Assembly: GCA_050246795.1 (NCBI GenBank)
Contig: JBFWVJ010000014.1
Span: 1-16,170 of the forward strand
Direction: 5' to 3'
DNA length: 16,170 nt
Origin: JBFWVJ01 sp050246795
GTDB lineage: Bacteria; Patescibacteriota; Gracilibacteria; JAUYGZ01
How positions within the stretch are numbered: the stretch's first letter is position 1; the number at the start of each line of letters is the position of its first letter. Both the position numbers and the translations under genes were made by a program. Below the pieces are notes generated by a model that was not told the DNA's origin, did no database searches, and saw only the letters and a program-made list of their open reading frames with translations. This document shows positions 6,480-13,108 of the stretch, one piece after another.

Positions 6480-6978
6480 AGCTTTGTTGATAATTAGCTT
6501 CCGAAACGACGTTACCTTGGACATCAAGACGCGTATAGGTAATCCCCCGATTTTCCGGATCAGCATCACTAATGATATTCACCGTCCGCCTGACAGGCCC
6601 AACGGCAGTAGGGCCATGCGCGAGGGGATCAAAAACAACCTTCACTTGAAAAGATTCATCCGGCTGAACCTCGTAAGACCATTCTTCATTTTCATGCATG
6701 CCAAAAACAGGTGACAAAGTCCCATCCTGGAGAGTTACTTGTGCGGTGGTACACATACAGGAGGTGACAGCTCCTCGTAACAGAAGGGGCTTTTGAGTGG
6801 TATTTTGAAGTATGAAATCATGAGAGACCGATCCACCCATGATATCAATGTCTCCCCAGTCATGAAAAGACGATTGTTGAGACGAAAAACCGGGCTCAGA
6901 GGGGCCAGGAACTGAGCTGGAAGCACAACCCAGAAGGACCAAACACATGATAGCTGTCAAAAAGCTTTTAAAACCCAT
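6469..6978 (-). CDS. DUF1573-domain lipoprotein
   Basis: This 169-residue predicted lipoprotein has signal MGFKSFLTAIMCLVLLGC (lipobox LLGC, Cys18). A short Ser/Pro-rich spacer and one DUF1573 immunoglobulin-like domain (about 38-155) follow. The domain's conserved Cys-x-Cys is TSCMCT (Cys74, Cys76), at the same residue numbers as in the adjacent NirK fusion, so the two N-terminal domains look like paralogues. DUF1573 has no settled function. The ATG at 6978 is chosen because the signal peptide begins there. It has no Shine-Dalgarno sequence. It is the first gene of the nitrite reductase operon, downstream of a Crp/Fnr-type palindrome, and its TAA overlaps the start of the fusion gene. Delivery or holding of copper, or electron transfer, is conjecture. 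Confidence 0.82.
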   Translation of the reverse strand: MGFKSFLTAIMCLVLLGCASSSVPGPSEPGFSSQQSSFHDWGDIDIMGGSVSHDFILQNTTQKPLLLRGAVTSCMCTTAQVTLQDGTLSPVFGMHENEEWSYEVQPDESFQVKVVFDPLAHGPTAVGPVRRTVNIISDADPENRGITYTRLDVQGNVVSEANYQQSYDE

Positions 6979-7004
6979 ATCAAAAGAATAAGGATAGCCC
7001 TCAA

Positions 7005-7047
7005 AGAGTACCGAAAAAAGCAGACTGGGAAAAGTGACGGCAATCAC
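7005..7047 (-). promoter_or_regulatory. Crp/Fnr-type operator and possible promoter of the nitrite reductase operon
   Basis: GTGA-CGGCAA-TCAC at 7034-7047 is a Crp/Fnr palindrome (TGA-N6-TCA core) in the 119-bp gap between the nitrite reductase operon and the regulator gene. On the minus strand a possible -10, TACTCT, lies at 7010-7005. The operator would then be centred about 42 bases upstream of the start, which is class II activator geometry. The same site could also control the divergent regulator gene. A nearly identical site precedes nrdD. Confidence 0.6.
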
Positions 7048-7097
7048 AACTTCTCGTGAAGAATAAATGGTGATACCATCAGCTGGCACTTTTTTCT

Positions 7098-7799
7098 ATG
7101 GAACTCATTTTATCGACAATCCCGTTGTTCCAAGGACTCACGACTGAAGAAATAGTTTCACTGACAACGCATGCGCTCCAAGAAAAATGGAGCAAAGATG
7201 AAATGGTGTTCACTGTCGGATCAGCTCCAAAAAGCCTCTATATCGTGCTGTCCGGGCAAGTAAAACTGTACAACATCAGAGACGGAAGCAAAAAAGAAGA
7301 AGTTGTTTGTTTATCAGGCCCCGGACAATACTTTTGTCTGGCCCCAGTGATGAGTCGGGAAGTCATGCACATCAACGCAAAAACACTTCAAAACACCGAA
7401 CTCCTGGTCATTCCCAAATCAGCACTGGAAAATCTCATCGACCGTTCTCACCAGTTTGCAAAAAATATGATCCGGGCTTTAGCCGGAAAAGAATGTGATC
7501 TCTGCGAACAAGTGTGCGACCTCTCTTTAACCACTCCCAAGGAAAGATTGGCCAAGTATTTATTGGAACTCTATCAGTTCTTGAAAAAACCGACTTTCAA
7601 ACTGCCCATCCGTCAAAGCGAGCTGGCTTCTCATCTGGGGACCGTGCGTGAAAACCTTTCCCGCAACTTCGCAGCTTTGAAAAAGAGTCGCATCATTGAA
7701 ATAAAAGGAAGTCAGGTAAAAATCCTCAATCTCCTCGAACTCAAGAACATCGCCGACCGAAAACAGCATCAATCCCTTCCCATTTTTGAAGAATTCTGA
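7098..7799 (+). CDS. Crp/Fnr-family transcription regulator
   Basis: The 233-residue protein has an N-terminal cNMP-binding-type beta roll (about 5-115), a long dimer helix (about 118-150) and a C-terminal winged helix (about 151-215). The recognition helix reads TVRENLSRNF. Arg184, Glu185 and Arg189 match the CRP pattern R-E-x-x-x-R that reads GTGA, with the FNR-like serine at 188. Five cysteines are present: 71 and 80 in the roll, and 133, 136 and 140 (CDLCEQVC) at the dimer helix. There is no N-terminal FNR cluster motif. A redox, iron-sulfur or nitric oxide input is therefore possible but unproven. It is divergent from the nitrite reductase operon, like DNR/NNR-type regulators, and a palindrome in the shared gap suggests regulation of both sides. 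Confidence 0.9.
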   Translation: MELILSTIPLFQGLTTEEIVSLTTHALQEKWSKDEMVFTVGSAPKSLYIVLSGQVKLYNIRDGSKKEEVVCLSGPGQYFCLAPVMSREVMHINAKTLQNTELLVIPKSALENLIDRSHQFAKNMIRALAGKECDLCEQVCDLSLTTPKERLAKYLLELYQFLKKPTFKLPIRQSELASHLGTVRENLSRNFAALKKSRIIEIKGSQVKILNLLELKNIADRKQHQSLPIFEEF

Positions 7800-7835
7800 C
7801 GAAAAAAAAGACATTCACTTAAAGAGATCTACAGC

Positions 7836-8528
7836 TTATGACCGAACTTCCACTCGTTCTGCATATTGTTCCGCGACGACTTGTAAATGCTGAAGTTCAT
7901 AGGTGGTAAAAGATTGTTGCTGTTGAAAAGAACGCAGAAGGGTTTTTGTCGCGCGAAAGCTTTGCAAATACCACCTTTTACACCCCTTTATCATCTCTCC
8001 CATTTCACGAATATCTTGTTCATCATGACAATGCGGTAGAATAGTAGAACGGAATTCATAGTCCACTCCTGAGTTTTTTATGAGACTTATGGTTTCGAGG
8101 ACTTTATTCGCAGCATCATTTTTCACCAAGTCACGATATTTCTGCTTCGTGGCCTTTACATCCAAGGCAAGATAGTCCACCAGTCCTCGTTTGATAACTT
8201 GACGCAGTTTTTCAGGATTAGACCCATTCGTATCCAACTTGATGAGAAAATCCATTTCTTTCACCTTTTCGAGGAAATCCAAAAGACCTTTTTGGAGAGT
8301 CGGCTCCCCTCCACTGACCACAATTCCATCAAGCAATCCTCTCCTCGATCGGAAAAATTTCAAGATGTTCTTTTGATGAAGCTCTGGCTTCTGTTCATCA
8401 ATCACGGGAATCATGGTCGGATTGTGACAATATCCACAAGCAAAATTGCATCCTTGCGTGAAAACAATAGCAGCAATCTTGCCGGGGTAATCGAGCAAAG
8501 TGAGTTTTTGAAGCCCGGCAATGATCAT
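7836..8528 (-). CDS. nrdG: anaerobic ribonucleotide reductase activating protein (radical SAM)
   Basis: This 230-residue radical SAM enzyme has the cluster motif CNFACGYC (Cys27, Cys31, Cys34) and the SAM-contacting GGEPT block. It would cleave S-adenosylmethionine to install the glycyl radical on NrdD. The opening IAGLQKLTLLDYPGKIAAIVFTQGC is typical of NrdG-type activases. Similar activases exist for other glycyl radical enzymes, but the location settles the assignment. Its ATG overlaps the redoxin stop by four bases (ATGA), implying translational coupling. The 36-bp gap to the convergent regulator gene shows no clear terminator hairpin. Confidence 0.9.
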   Translation of the reverse strand: MIIAGLQKLTLLDYPGKIAAIVFTQGCNFACGYCHNPTMIPVIDEQKPELHQKNILKFFRSRRGLLDGIVVSGGEPTLQKGLLDFLEKVKEMDFLIKLDTNGSNPEKLRQVIKRGLVDYLALDVKATKQKYRDLVKNDAANKVLETISLIKNSGVDYEFRSTILPHCHDEQDIREMGEMIKGCKRWYLQSFRATKTLLRSFQQQQSFTTYELQHLQVVAEQYAERVEVRS

Positions 8529-8761
8529 AGATCTTTGATATGATTTGAGATTTCATCAACACCACAGTACAGAAATTTCATTTGTCCCTCCGGATCAGTT
8601 ACCAAGAGGCTCGGCACTTGAAAAATCTTAAAGTGTTTCGCCATAGCAAATCCTGCAGGCATGCTTGCGTCGATCGATTCGAATTGGTAGGCGTGAGAAT
8701 CCAACAATCTCTTTGCCTGTGGACAATTGGGACAGCTTGGAGTAGTGAAAAGGTAGAGCAT
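8525..8761 (-). CDS. small glutaredoxin/thioredoxin-like redoxin (NrdH-like)
   Basis: This 78-residue redoxin has active site TPSCPNC (Cys10, Cys13), the conserved cis-proline loop (FQVPSLLV) and little else, about the size of a minimal glutaredoxin. It sits between nrdD and nrdG with a 2-bp gap upstream and a four-base overlap downstream, so it is almost certainly part of the reductase operon. Some class III reductases (those not using formate) take electrons from a redoxin encoded next to nrdD, and that is the likely role. A third cysteine, Cys66, lies near the C-terminus. The ATG at 8761 has no Shine-Dalgarno and translation is probably coupled to nrdD. Confidence 0.85.
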   Translation of the reverse strand: MLYLFTTPSCPNCPQAKRLLDSHAYQFESIDASMPAGFAMAKHFKIFQVPSLLVTDPEGQMKFLYCGVDEISNHIKDL

Positions 8762-8763
8762 AG

Positions 8764-10935
8764 TTAATGAGCATAAGAGGATTGAAAGGTGACTTCTTCC
8801 TGAAAATGTGTCCTTTCAAAGTGCTCGGATTTTTTACCGATGTTGAACTGAGACACCGGCCGGTGATAGCCCATGACACGTGTCCACACTTCACAGAGAG
8901 TCATCTCATCGCACTTCGGACAGAATTCATGCTCCCCCTTCAAATACCCATGCTTCGGACAAATACTGAAGGTCGGCGTGACAGTGATATACGGCAATTT
9001 AAAATGTGTAAGGGCACGTTGAACCAGCTTCTTACAAGCATCTCCATCTGAGATGCGCTCCCCCATATACAGGTGCAAAACCGTTCCACCGGTATATTTG
9101 GTCTGAAGCCGATCCTGCAGCATCAGAGCCTCAAAAGCATCTTCCGTATGACCGACAGGGAGCTGAGAAGAATTCGTATAATATGGGGCTTCTTGAGTAC
9201 CAGCCTGGAGAATACCTGGAAACCGCTTCTGATCTTCCTTGGCAAATCGATAAGTCGTACCTTCAGCCGGAGTCGCCTCGAGATTGTACAGATTACCAGT
9301 CTCTTCTTGGTATTTTTTTAACTCCTCTCTCATGAACATCAATATCTCCTCCGCAAAATCCTGCCCGCACTCATCAGCGATATCGTGCTGATCATCAGTG
9401 AAGTTGCGGATGCATTCGTTCAAACCATTGATCCCAATCGTGGAAAAATGATTGTTCAGATGACCCAGATATCTTTTTGAATAAGGAAGCAGTCCATTTT
9501 CGAAGTTCTGGTTTACGACTTTTCTCCTGGTTTCCAAGACCCCCCTCCCAATCTCCATCAAATACTGAATCCGCTTCAAAACCGCTTCTTTATTGCCCTT
9601 ATAGAGGCATCCAATCCTCGCCGCGTTGATCGTCACCACGCCGATACTGCCCGTCATTTCCGCTGATCCAAAAAGACCATTTCCTCGCATCAAGAGTTCC
9701 CCCAGATCGAGCTGAAGCCTGCAGCACATAGAACGAACCATGTGGGGTTCGAGCGAGGAATTAATAAAGTTTTGGAAATACGGCATGCCGTACTTGGCCG
9801 TCATTTCGAAAAGCAGCTTGCTGTTGGGATGATCCCAATCAAAATTTTTCGTTATATTGTAGGTCGGGATCGGAAACGTAAAAACCCGTTGCTGGGCATC
9901 ACCCTCTGTCATGACCTCGATGAAGGCTTTATTGATCATGTCCATCTCCTTCTGACAATCTCCATAGGTAAATGCCTGATCGACTCCACCAATAGCTGCC
10001 GGCTTGTTCTTCAAATCCTCCGGACAAACCCAGTCCATGGTGATATTCGTAAAAGGAGCTTGTGACCCCCACCTGGACGGAACATTCAGATTAAAAACAA
10101 ATGCCTGGATATTCTGCTTGGTTTCTTCGAAGGTTTTTTCATACAAATATTGTTCCCGCTCTTTTTTCCCAAGGGAGGATTTCGACTTCTTCAATTCCTG
10201 TTCAAGCCTCAAAGCAATACTTTTTACATAGGGGGCGAGGTAGGTATCAAAGCTGGAAAAAGCCTGTGCCCCCGCCCACTCGTTCTGCATCGTTCCCAAG
10301 AAATTCACCATCTGTCCGATCGCGGAAGACAAATGGGTCGGCGCTTTGCAATCAACCCGATTCGGAACTCCGCCAAAGCCTTCCGCGAGAAGCTGGCGAA
10401 GCGACCACCCAGCGCAGTATCCACAAAACAGATCAAGATCATGAATATGAATATCTCCAGAACGATGCGCACTATTCGCCTCAGGACTGAAAATATGGGA
10501 AAGCCAATAATTGGCAGTGATTTTTCCAGCCGTATTCAGAATAAGCCCACCCAACGAATAGCCCTGATTGGAATTCGCCTGGACCCTCCAATCGGTTTTT
10601 TTCAAATATTCCGTCATGGTGCTTTCCACATCGACGATCACCTTGTTGGACTCGCGGATCTTCCGGTGCTGGTCCCGATAAAGAATGTAAGATTTCGCCG
10701 TTTCACGATACCCATTGTCCATCAGAATGTTTTCAACCTTGTCCTGAATCTCCTCGACAGTAGCTACAGAACCAGAAGTGCTTTTCCAAAAAGACGCTTC
10801 AACCATTTCAGCAAGCACATCGGGGCTAAAGCTTTCCTGATTCTCCACTGAGCCAGCAGCCTTCCGGAGAGCCTCAGCGATCTTGGAAGCGTCAAAGACG
10901 GCAATTTCTCCATTCCTTTTTTGAATGTATTTCAT
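8764..10935 (-). CDS. nrdD: anaerobic (class III) ribonucleoside-triphosphate reductase
   Basis: NrdD makes dNTPs from NTPs without oxygen using a glycyl radical. The 723-residue protein has an N-terminal ATP cone (about 1-95, starting MKYIQKRNGEIAVFDASKI) for allosteric control. The catalytic barrel follows, with Cys171/Cys174 (FCGYCAGWSLR), Cys404/Cys405 (SMCCRLQL) and finger loop TGSIGVVTINAARIG. Near the C-terminus is a metal site of the CPKH...CPKC type (Cys659, His662, Cys672, Cys675). The glycyl radical motif is RVMGY (Gly689). I chose the ATG at 10935 because the ATP cone begins there; the open frame extends 14 codons further without homology. The adjacent redoxin suggests a redoxin-dependent rather than formate-dependent subtype. 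A Crp/Fnr palindrome lies 75 bases upstream. Confidence 0.96.
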   Translation of the reverse strand: MKYIQKRNGEIAVFDASKIAEALRKAAGSVENQESFSPDVLAEMVEASFWKSTSGSVATVEEIQDKVENILMDNGYRETAKSYILYRDQHRKIRESNKVIVDVESTMTEYLKKTDWRVQANSNQGYSLGGLILNTAGKITANYWLSHIFSPEANSAHRSGDIHIHDLDLFCGYCAGWSLRQLLAEGFGGVPNRVDCKAPTHLSSAIGQMVNFLGTMQNEWAGAQAFSSFDTYLAPYVKSIALRLEQELKKSKSSLGKKEREQYLYEKTFEETKQNIQAFVFNLNVPSRWGSQAPFTNITMDWVCPEDLKNKPAAIGGVDQAFTYGDCQKEMDMINKAFIEVMTEGDAQQRVFTFPIPTYNITKNFDWDHPNSKLLFEMTAKYGMPYFQNFINSSLEPHMVRSMCCRLQLDLGELLMRGNGLFGSAEMTGSIGVVTINAARIGCLYKGNKEAVLKRIQYLMEIGRGVLETRRKVVNQNFENGLLPYSKRYLGHLNNHFSTIGINGLNECIRNFTDDQHDIADECGQDFAEEILMFMREELKKYQEETGNLYNLEATPAEGTTYRFAKEDQKRFPGILQAGTQEAPYYTNSSQLPVGHTEDAFEALMLQDRLQTKYTGGTVLHLYMGERISDGDACKKLVQRALTHFKLPYITVTPTFSICPKHGYLKGEHEFCPKCDEMTLCEVWTRVMGYHRPVSQFNIGKKSEHFERTHFQEEVTFQSSYAH

Positions 10936-10981
10936 ATGAATGATGATAAGATACCCACAATATTTTGTGTGGAACAATCAA

Positions 10982-11025
10982 AACATATACAAAATTTTGA
11001 GAATGATCATGTGATGGAAATCACA
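10982..11025 (-). promoter_or_regulatory. Crp/Fnr-type operator and possible promoter of nrdD operon
   Basis: TGTGA-TGGAAA-TCACA at 11010-11025 is a textbook Crp/Fnr palindrome. It matches the nitrite reductase site at 14 of 16 positions from GTGA to the AA after TCAC. On the minus strand, overlapping -10 candidates TATATG (10989-10984) or TATGTT (10987-10982) would put the operator centre at about -40 to -43, suited to class II activation. The rest of this 249-bp gap (10936-11184) holds the RRM gene's terminator and no gene. Confidence 0.65.
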
Positions 11026-11131
11026 AAACATTCACAAACCTATACAAATCGTGATCTTGTACCAGAATCATCATTGTCAAAAATCAACATAAAAATAGAA
11101 GTACCGTGCAGCGTCACGACAAAATACCACT

Positions 11132-11162
11132 ACAAAAAAGAGAGGCTGCGCGTGCCTCTCTT
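11132..11162 (-). terminator. intrinsic terminator of the RRM protein gene
   Basis: On the minus strand a 9-bp stem AAGAGAGGC/GCCTCTCTT (11138-11146 and 11154-11162, 7-base loop) is followed by a T run. It lies 23 bases after the RRM gene stop at 11185. Confidence 0.85.
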
Positions 11163-11184
11163 CTTTTAGTTGATGTGAATCAAA

Positions 11185-11481
11185 TTACCATCGATTTCCA
11201 CCACCACCGAAGTCTCGTCGTGGAGGTCGAGCCTCGAGAGGTCGAGCTTCGTTTACGGTGAGAGTTCGTCCTTCGAAGTCTTTTCCATGGAACATGGAAA
11301 TAGCTGCGTCAGCATCAGCATCGTTTTCAAATTCAACGAAACCGAAACCTTTAGAACGACCGGACATCCGATCAGTAATAATTGTTGCAGAAGAAACTGC
11401 ACCACACTGCTCGAAAGCAGATCGGAGTGCTTCATCTGTCGTAGCGTAGGGCAATCCACCTACATATAACTTCTTAGCCAT
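11185..11481 (-). CDS. RRM-domain RNA-binding protein
   Basis: This 98-residue single RRM protein carries RNP2 (KLYVGGLP, residues 3-10) and RNP1 (KGFGFVEF). A short Arg/Gly-rich tail (RPPRRDFGGGGNRW) follows. Bacterial proteins of this kind bind RNA and are often cold-inducible. The ATG at 11481 gives the normal RRM start; a TTG four codons upstream is the only alternative. This ATG has no Shine-Dalgarno of its own. An AAAGGAG 45 bases upstream instead serves a short overlapping frame. The gene has a leader of up to 270 bases shared with the divergent DEAD-box helicase, and its own terminator. A joint role in RNA structure handling at low temperature is plausible but inferred. Confidence 0.93.
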   Translation of the reverse strand: MAKKLYVGGLPYATTDEALRSAFEQCGAVSSATIITDRMSGRSKGFGFVEFENDADADAAISMFHGKDFEGRTLTVNEARPLEARPPRRDFGGGGNRW

Positions 11482-11521
11482 AGTTGCTAACAAAAAGAGT
11501 AGAGAAACGTAATCTCATCAT
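11474..11521 (-). CDS. possible leader peptide upstream of the RRM gene
   Basis: A short frame reads MMRLRFSTLFVSNYG and stops. It is preceded by AAAGGAG (11532-11526), the best Shine-Dalgarno in the window, spaced 7 bases from its second ATG (11518). Its TAA (11476-11474) overlaps the RRM start codon region by 8 bases in another frame. Such an arrangement could couple or regulate RRM translation. It has no homology that I recognise and could be accidental. Confidence 0.4.
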   Translation of the reverse strand: MMRLRFSTLFVSNYG

Positions 11522-11703
11522 GATACTCCTTTCGTGAGGTGTTGCCGCGCATGCAAGGAAACCTAACCGAGAGTCGAAACACTTTGAGAACTTACACATG
11601 AATCATCCCGTAAAAACCCAAAAAAGTCAAACTAAAAAAGAAGCAAGAGCCATTTCAAGATCGTTTCCGCTGAAAATTCCCGTATAGTAAATGGGTCAAT
11701 AGA

Positions 11704-11732
11704 TTGACTAAAAAGTAGATAAATTGTAAAGT
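11704..11732 (+). promoter_or_regulatory. sigma-70-type promoter of the DEAD-box helicase gene
   Basis: TTGACT, a 17-base spacer and TAAAGT on the plus strand predict a start near 11740, giving a leader of only about 14 bases before the ATG at 11753. The remainder of the 271-bp gap from 11482 shows the RRM leader and no further gene. Confidence 0.6.
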
Positions 11733-11752
11733 ACACTCCTTTAAAACCCACA

Positions 11753-12934
11753 ATGTTTCAAGAACAAACCAAACGAAGACGAAGGGGCAAACCAAGGCCT
11801 TTTCGTAGACAGAGCCGACGACCCGGCCCTAAAAAAATCAACGTCAGCCAATTCATCAGTAAGGCCACCGGGATCAAAAACGAAGAATACGTCCCCGTGC
11901 ATACCTTTGCCGACTTTCAGATCGAGGAAAAACTCAAGCACAACATCCTGCAAAAAGGGTATATTCAGCCTTCTCCCATTCAAGACAAAGCGATTCCTGA
12001 AATCCTCTCAGGCAAAGACGTGGTCGGTCTAGCCAACACAGGGACTGGAAAAACTGCCGCCTTTTTGATCCCTTTGATCAACAAGGTCATGCGAAACCCT
12101 CGTGAATCGGTGCTTATCATGGCTCCAACAAGGGAACTCGCCTTCCAGATCCAAAAAGAATTCGTGACCTTTGCCAAAAACCTTCACCTCCACTCGACCC
12201 TCTGCATCGGAGGTGCCAGCATGGGCGTGCAAATCTCCCAGCTTCGACGCGGACCGCATTTCGTCATCGGGACGCCAGGCAGGCTCAAGGACCTGATCCA
12301 ACAAGGAGTGCTCAACCTCAGCAAGTGTGGCAACGTCGTCCTCGACGAAGCTGATCAGATGATGGACATGGGCTTCATTCATGACATGCGCTTCATCCTC
12401 GAAAAACTTCCCGAACAAAAACAATCGCTGTTCTTCTCGGCCACCATGCCTCCCGAAATCCAGTCACTGGTCGCCAGCTTCTTAAAAGACCCAGTCACTA
12501 TTTCGGTCAAACTCCAGGACACTTCCGCCAACGTCGACCAAGACGTGATCCCCGTCGCCAGCAACGATGAAAAATTCGAAATCCTGTGCAACCTCCTCAG
12601 CCAGCCAGACTTCGACAAGGTGCTGGTCTTCGGACGAACCAAATATGGGGTGGAAAAACTCGCCAAAGCCCTCCTCAAACGAGGATTTAAAGCCGAATCC
12701 ATCCATGGCAACAAGACCCAGAACAAACGACAAAAAGCCGTCGACCTCTTCAAAGCCCACCACGTCCAAGTCCTCGTCGCCACCGACGTCATGTCCCGAG
12801 GAATGGACATTCCCAATGTAAGCCATGTGATCAACTACGACCTCCCCCAAAGCTACGAAGACTACGTCCATCGTATCGGACGAACCGGCCGCGCAGCTCA
12901 GACGGGAGTGGCGCTGACGTTTGTGGAGGGGTAA
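11753..12934 (+). CDS. DEAD-box ATP-dependent RNA helicase (RhlE-like)
   Basis: The 393-residue protein unwinds RNA duplexes with ATP. It opens with a basic tail (residues 1-30, many Arg/Lys) that probably binds RNA. The Q motif follows (GYIQPSPIQ), then motif I ANTGTGKT (94-101), PTRELA, GG, TPGR, motif II DEAD, motif III SAT, then the second RecA domain with VLVATDVMSRGMDIP and motif VI HRIGRTGR. The protein ends soon after motif VI, so it lacks the long C-terminal extensions of DeaD/CsdA and is nearer RhlE in plan. The gene is divergent from the RRM gene and convergent with the GerMN gene, with a strong terminator between. The ATG has no Shine-Dalgarno; TCCTTT precedes it. Confidence 0.94.
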   Translation: MFQEQTKRRRRGKPRPFRRQSRRPGPKKINVSQFISKATGIKNEEYVPVHTFADFQIEEKLKHNILQKGYIQPSPIQDKAIPEILSGKDVVGLANTGTGKTAAFLIPLINKVMRNPRESVLIMAPTRELAFQIQKEFVTFAKNLHLHSTLCIGGASMGVQISQLRRGPHFVIGTPGRLKDLIQQGVLNLSKCGNVVLDEADQMMDMGFIHDMRFILEKLPEQKQSLFFSATMPPEIQSLVASFLKDPVTISVKLQDTSANVDQDVIPVASNDEKFEILCNLLSQPDFDKVLVFGRTKYGVEKLAKALLKRGFKAESIHGNKTQNKRQKAVDLFKAHHVQVLVATDVMSRGMDIPNVSHVINYDLPQSYEDYVHRIGRTGRAAQTGVALTFVEG

Positions 12935-12941
12935 AAGAATG

Positions 12942-13101
12942 CACCCCCTAGCCCCCTAAAAAAGGGGGAGACGCTCCACAGGAGCGACCCAAAAATTTTA
13001 AAACGCGCTCCGCTTCTAAAAAAATTTGGAAGCGGAGCGCGTTTTATTTTTTGAGGTGCTTGGAAAAGCACCTCTCCCCTTTTAAGGGGTAAGGGGTTCC
13101 C
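12942..13101. repeat. nested palindromic element (REP/MITE-like)
   Basis: About 160 bp between two convergent genes is almost entirely hairpins. They are CCCCCT/AGGGGG (12952-12968), CGCTCC/GGAGCG (12972-12986), a 17-bp stem (13000-13045), GAGGTGCTT/AAGCACCTC (13053-13074) and CCCC/GGGG (13076-13089). The outer ends are rough inverted copies of each other, ACCCCCTAGCCCCCT on the left and, in reverse complement, AACCCCTTACCCCTT on the right. The left-end motif recurs at both IS5-like junctions, so it is a dispersed repeat. Confidence 0.6.
13000..13045. terminator. strong bidirectional intrinsic terminator
   Basis: A perfect 17-bp inverted repeat starts AAAACGCGCTCCGCTTC, with a 12-base A/T loop. 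It is flanked by A and T tracts on both sides. It lies between the convergent DEAD-box helicase and GerMN genes and should stop transcription from both. Confidence 0.85.
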
Positions 13102-13108
13102 CATCCCC

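Noticed and set aside
7071..7081. TGAT-ACC-ATCA palindrome upstream of the regulator gene
   Set aside because: Spacing is one base short of a Crp/Fnr site and it has no second copy; possibly part of a -10 region.
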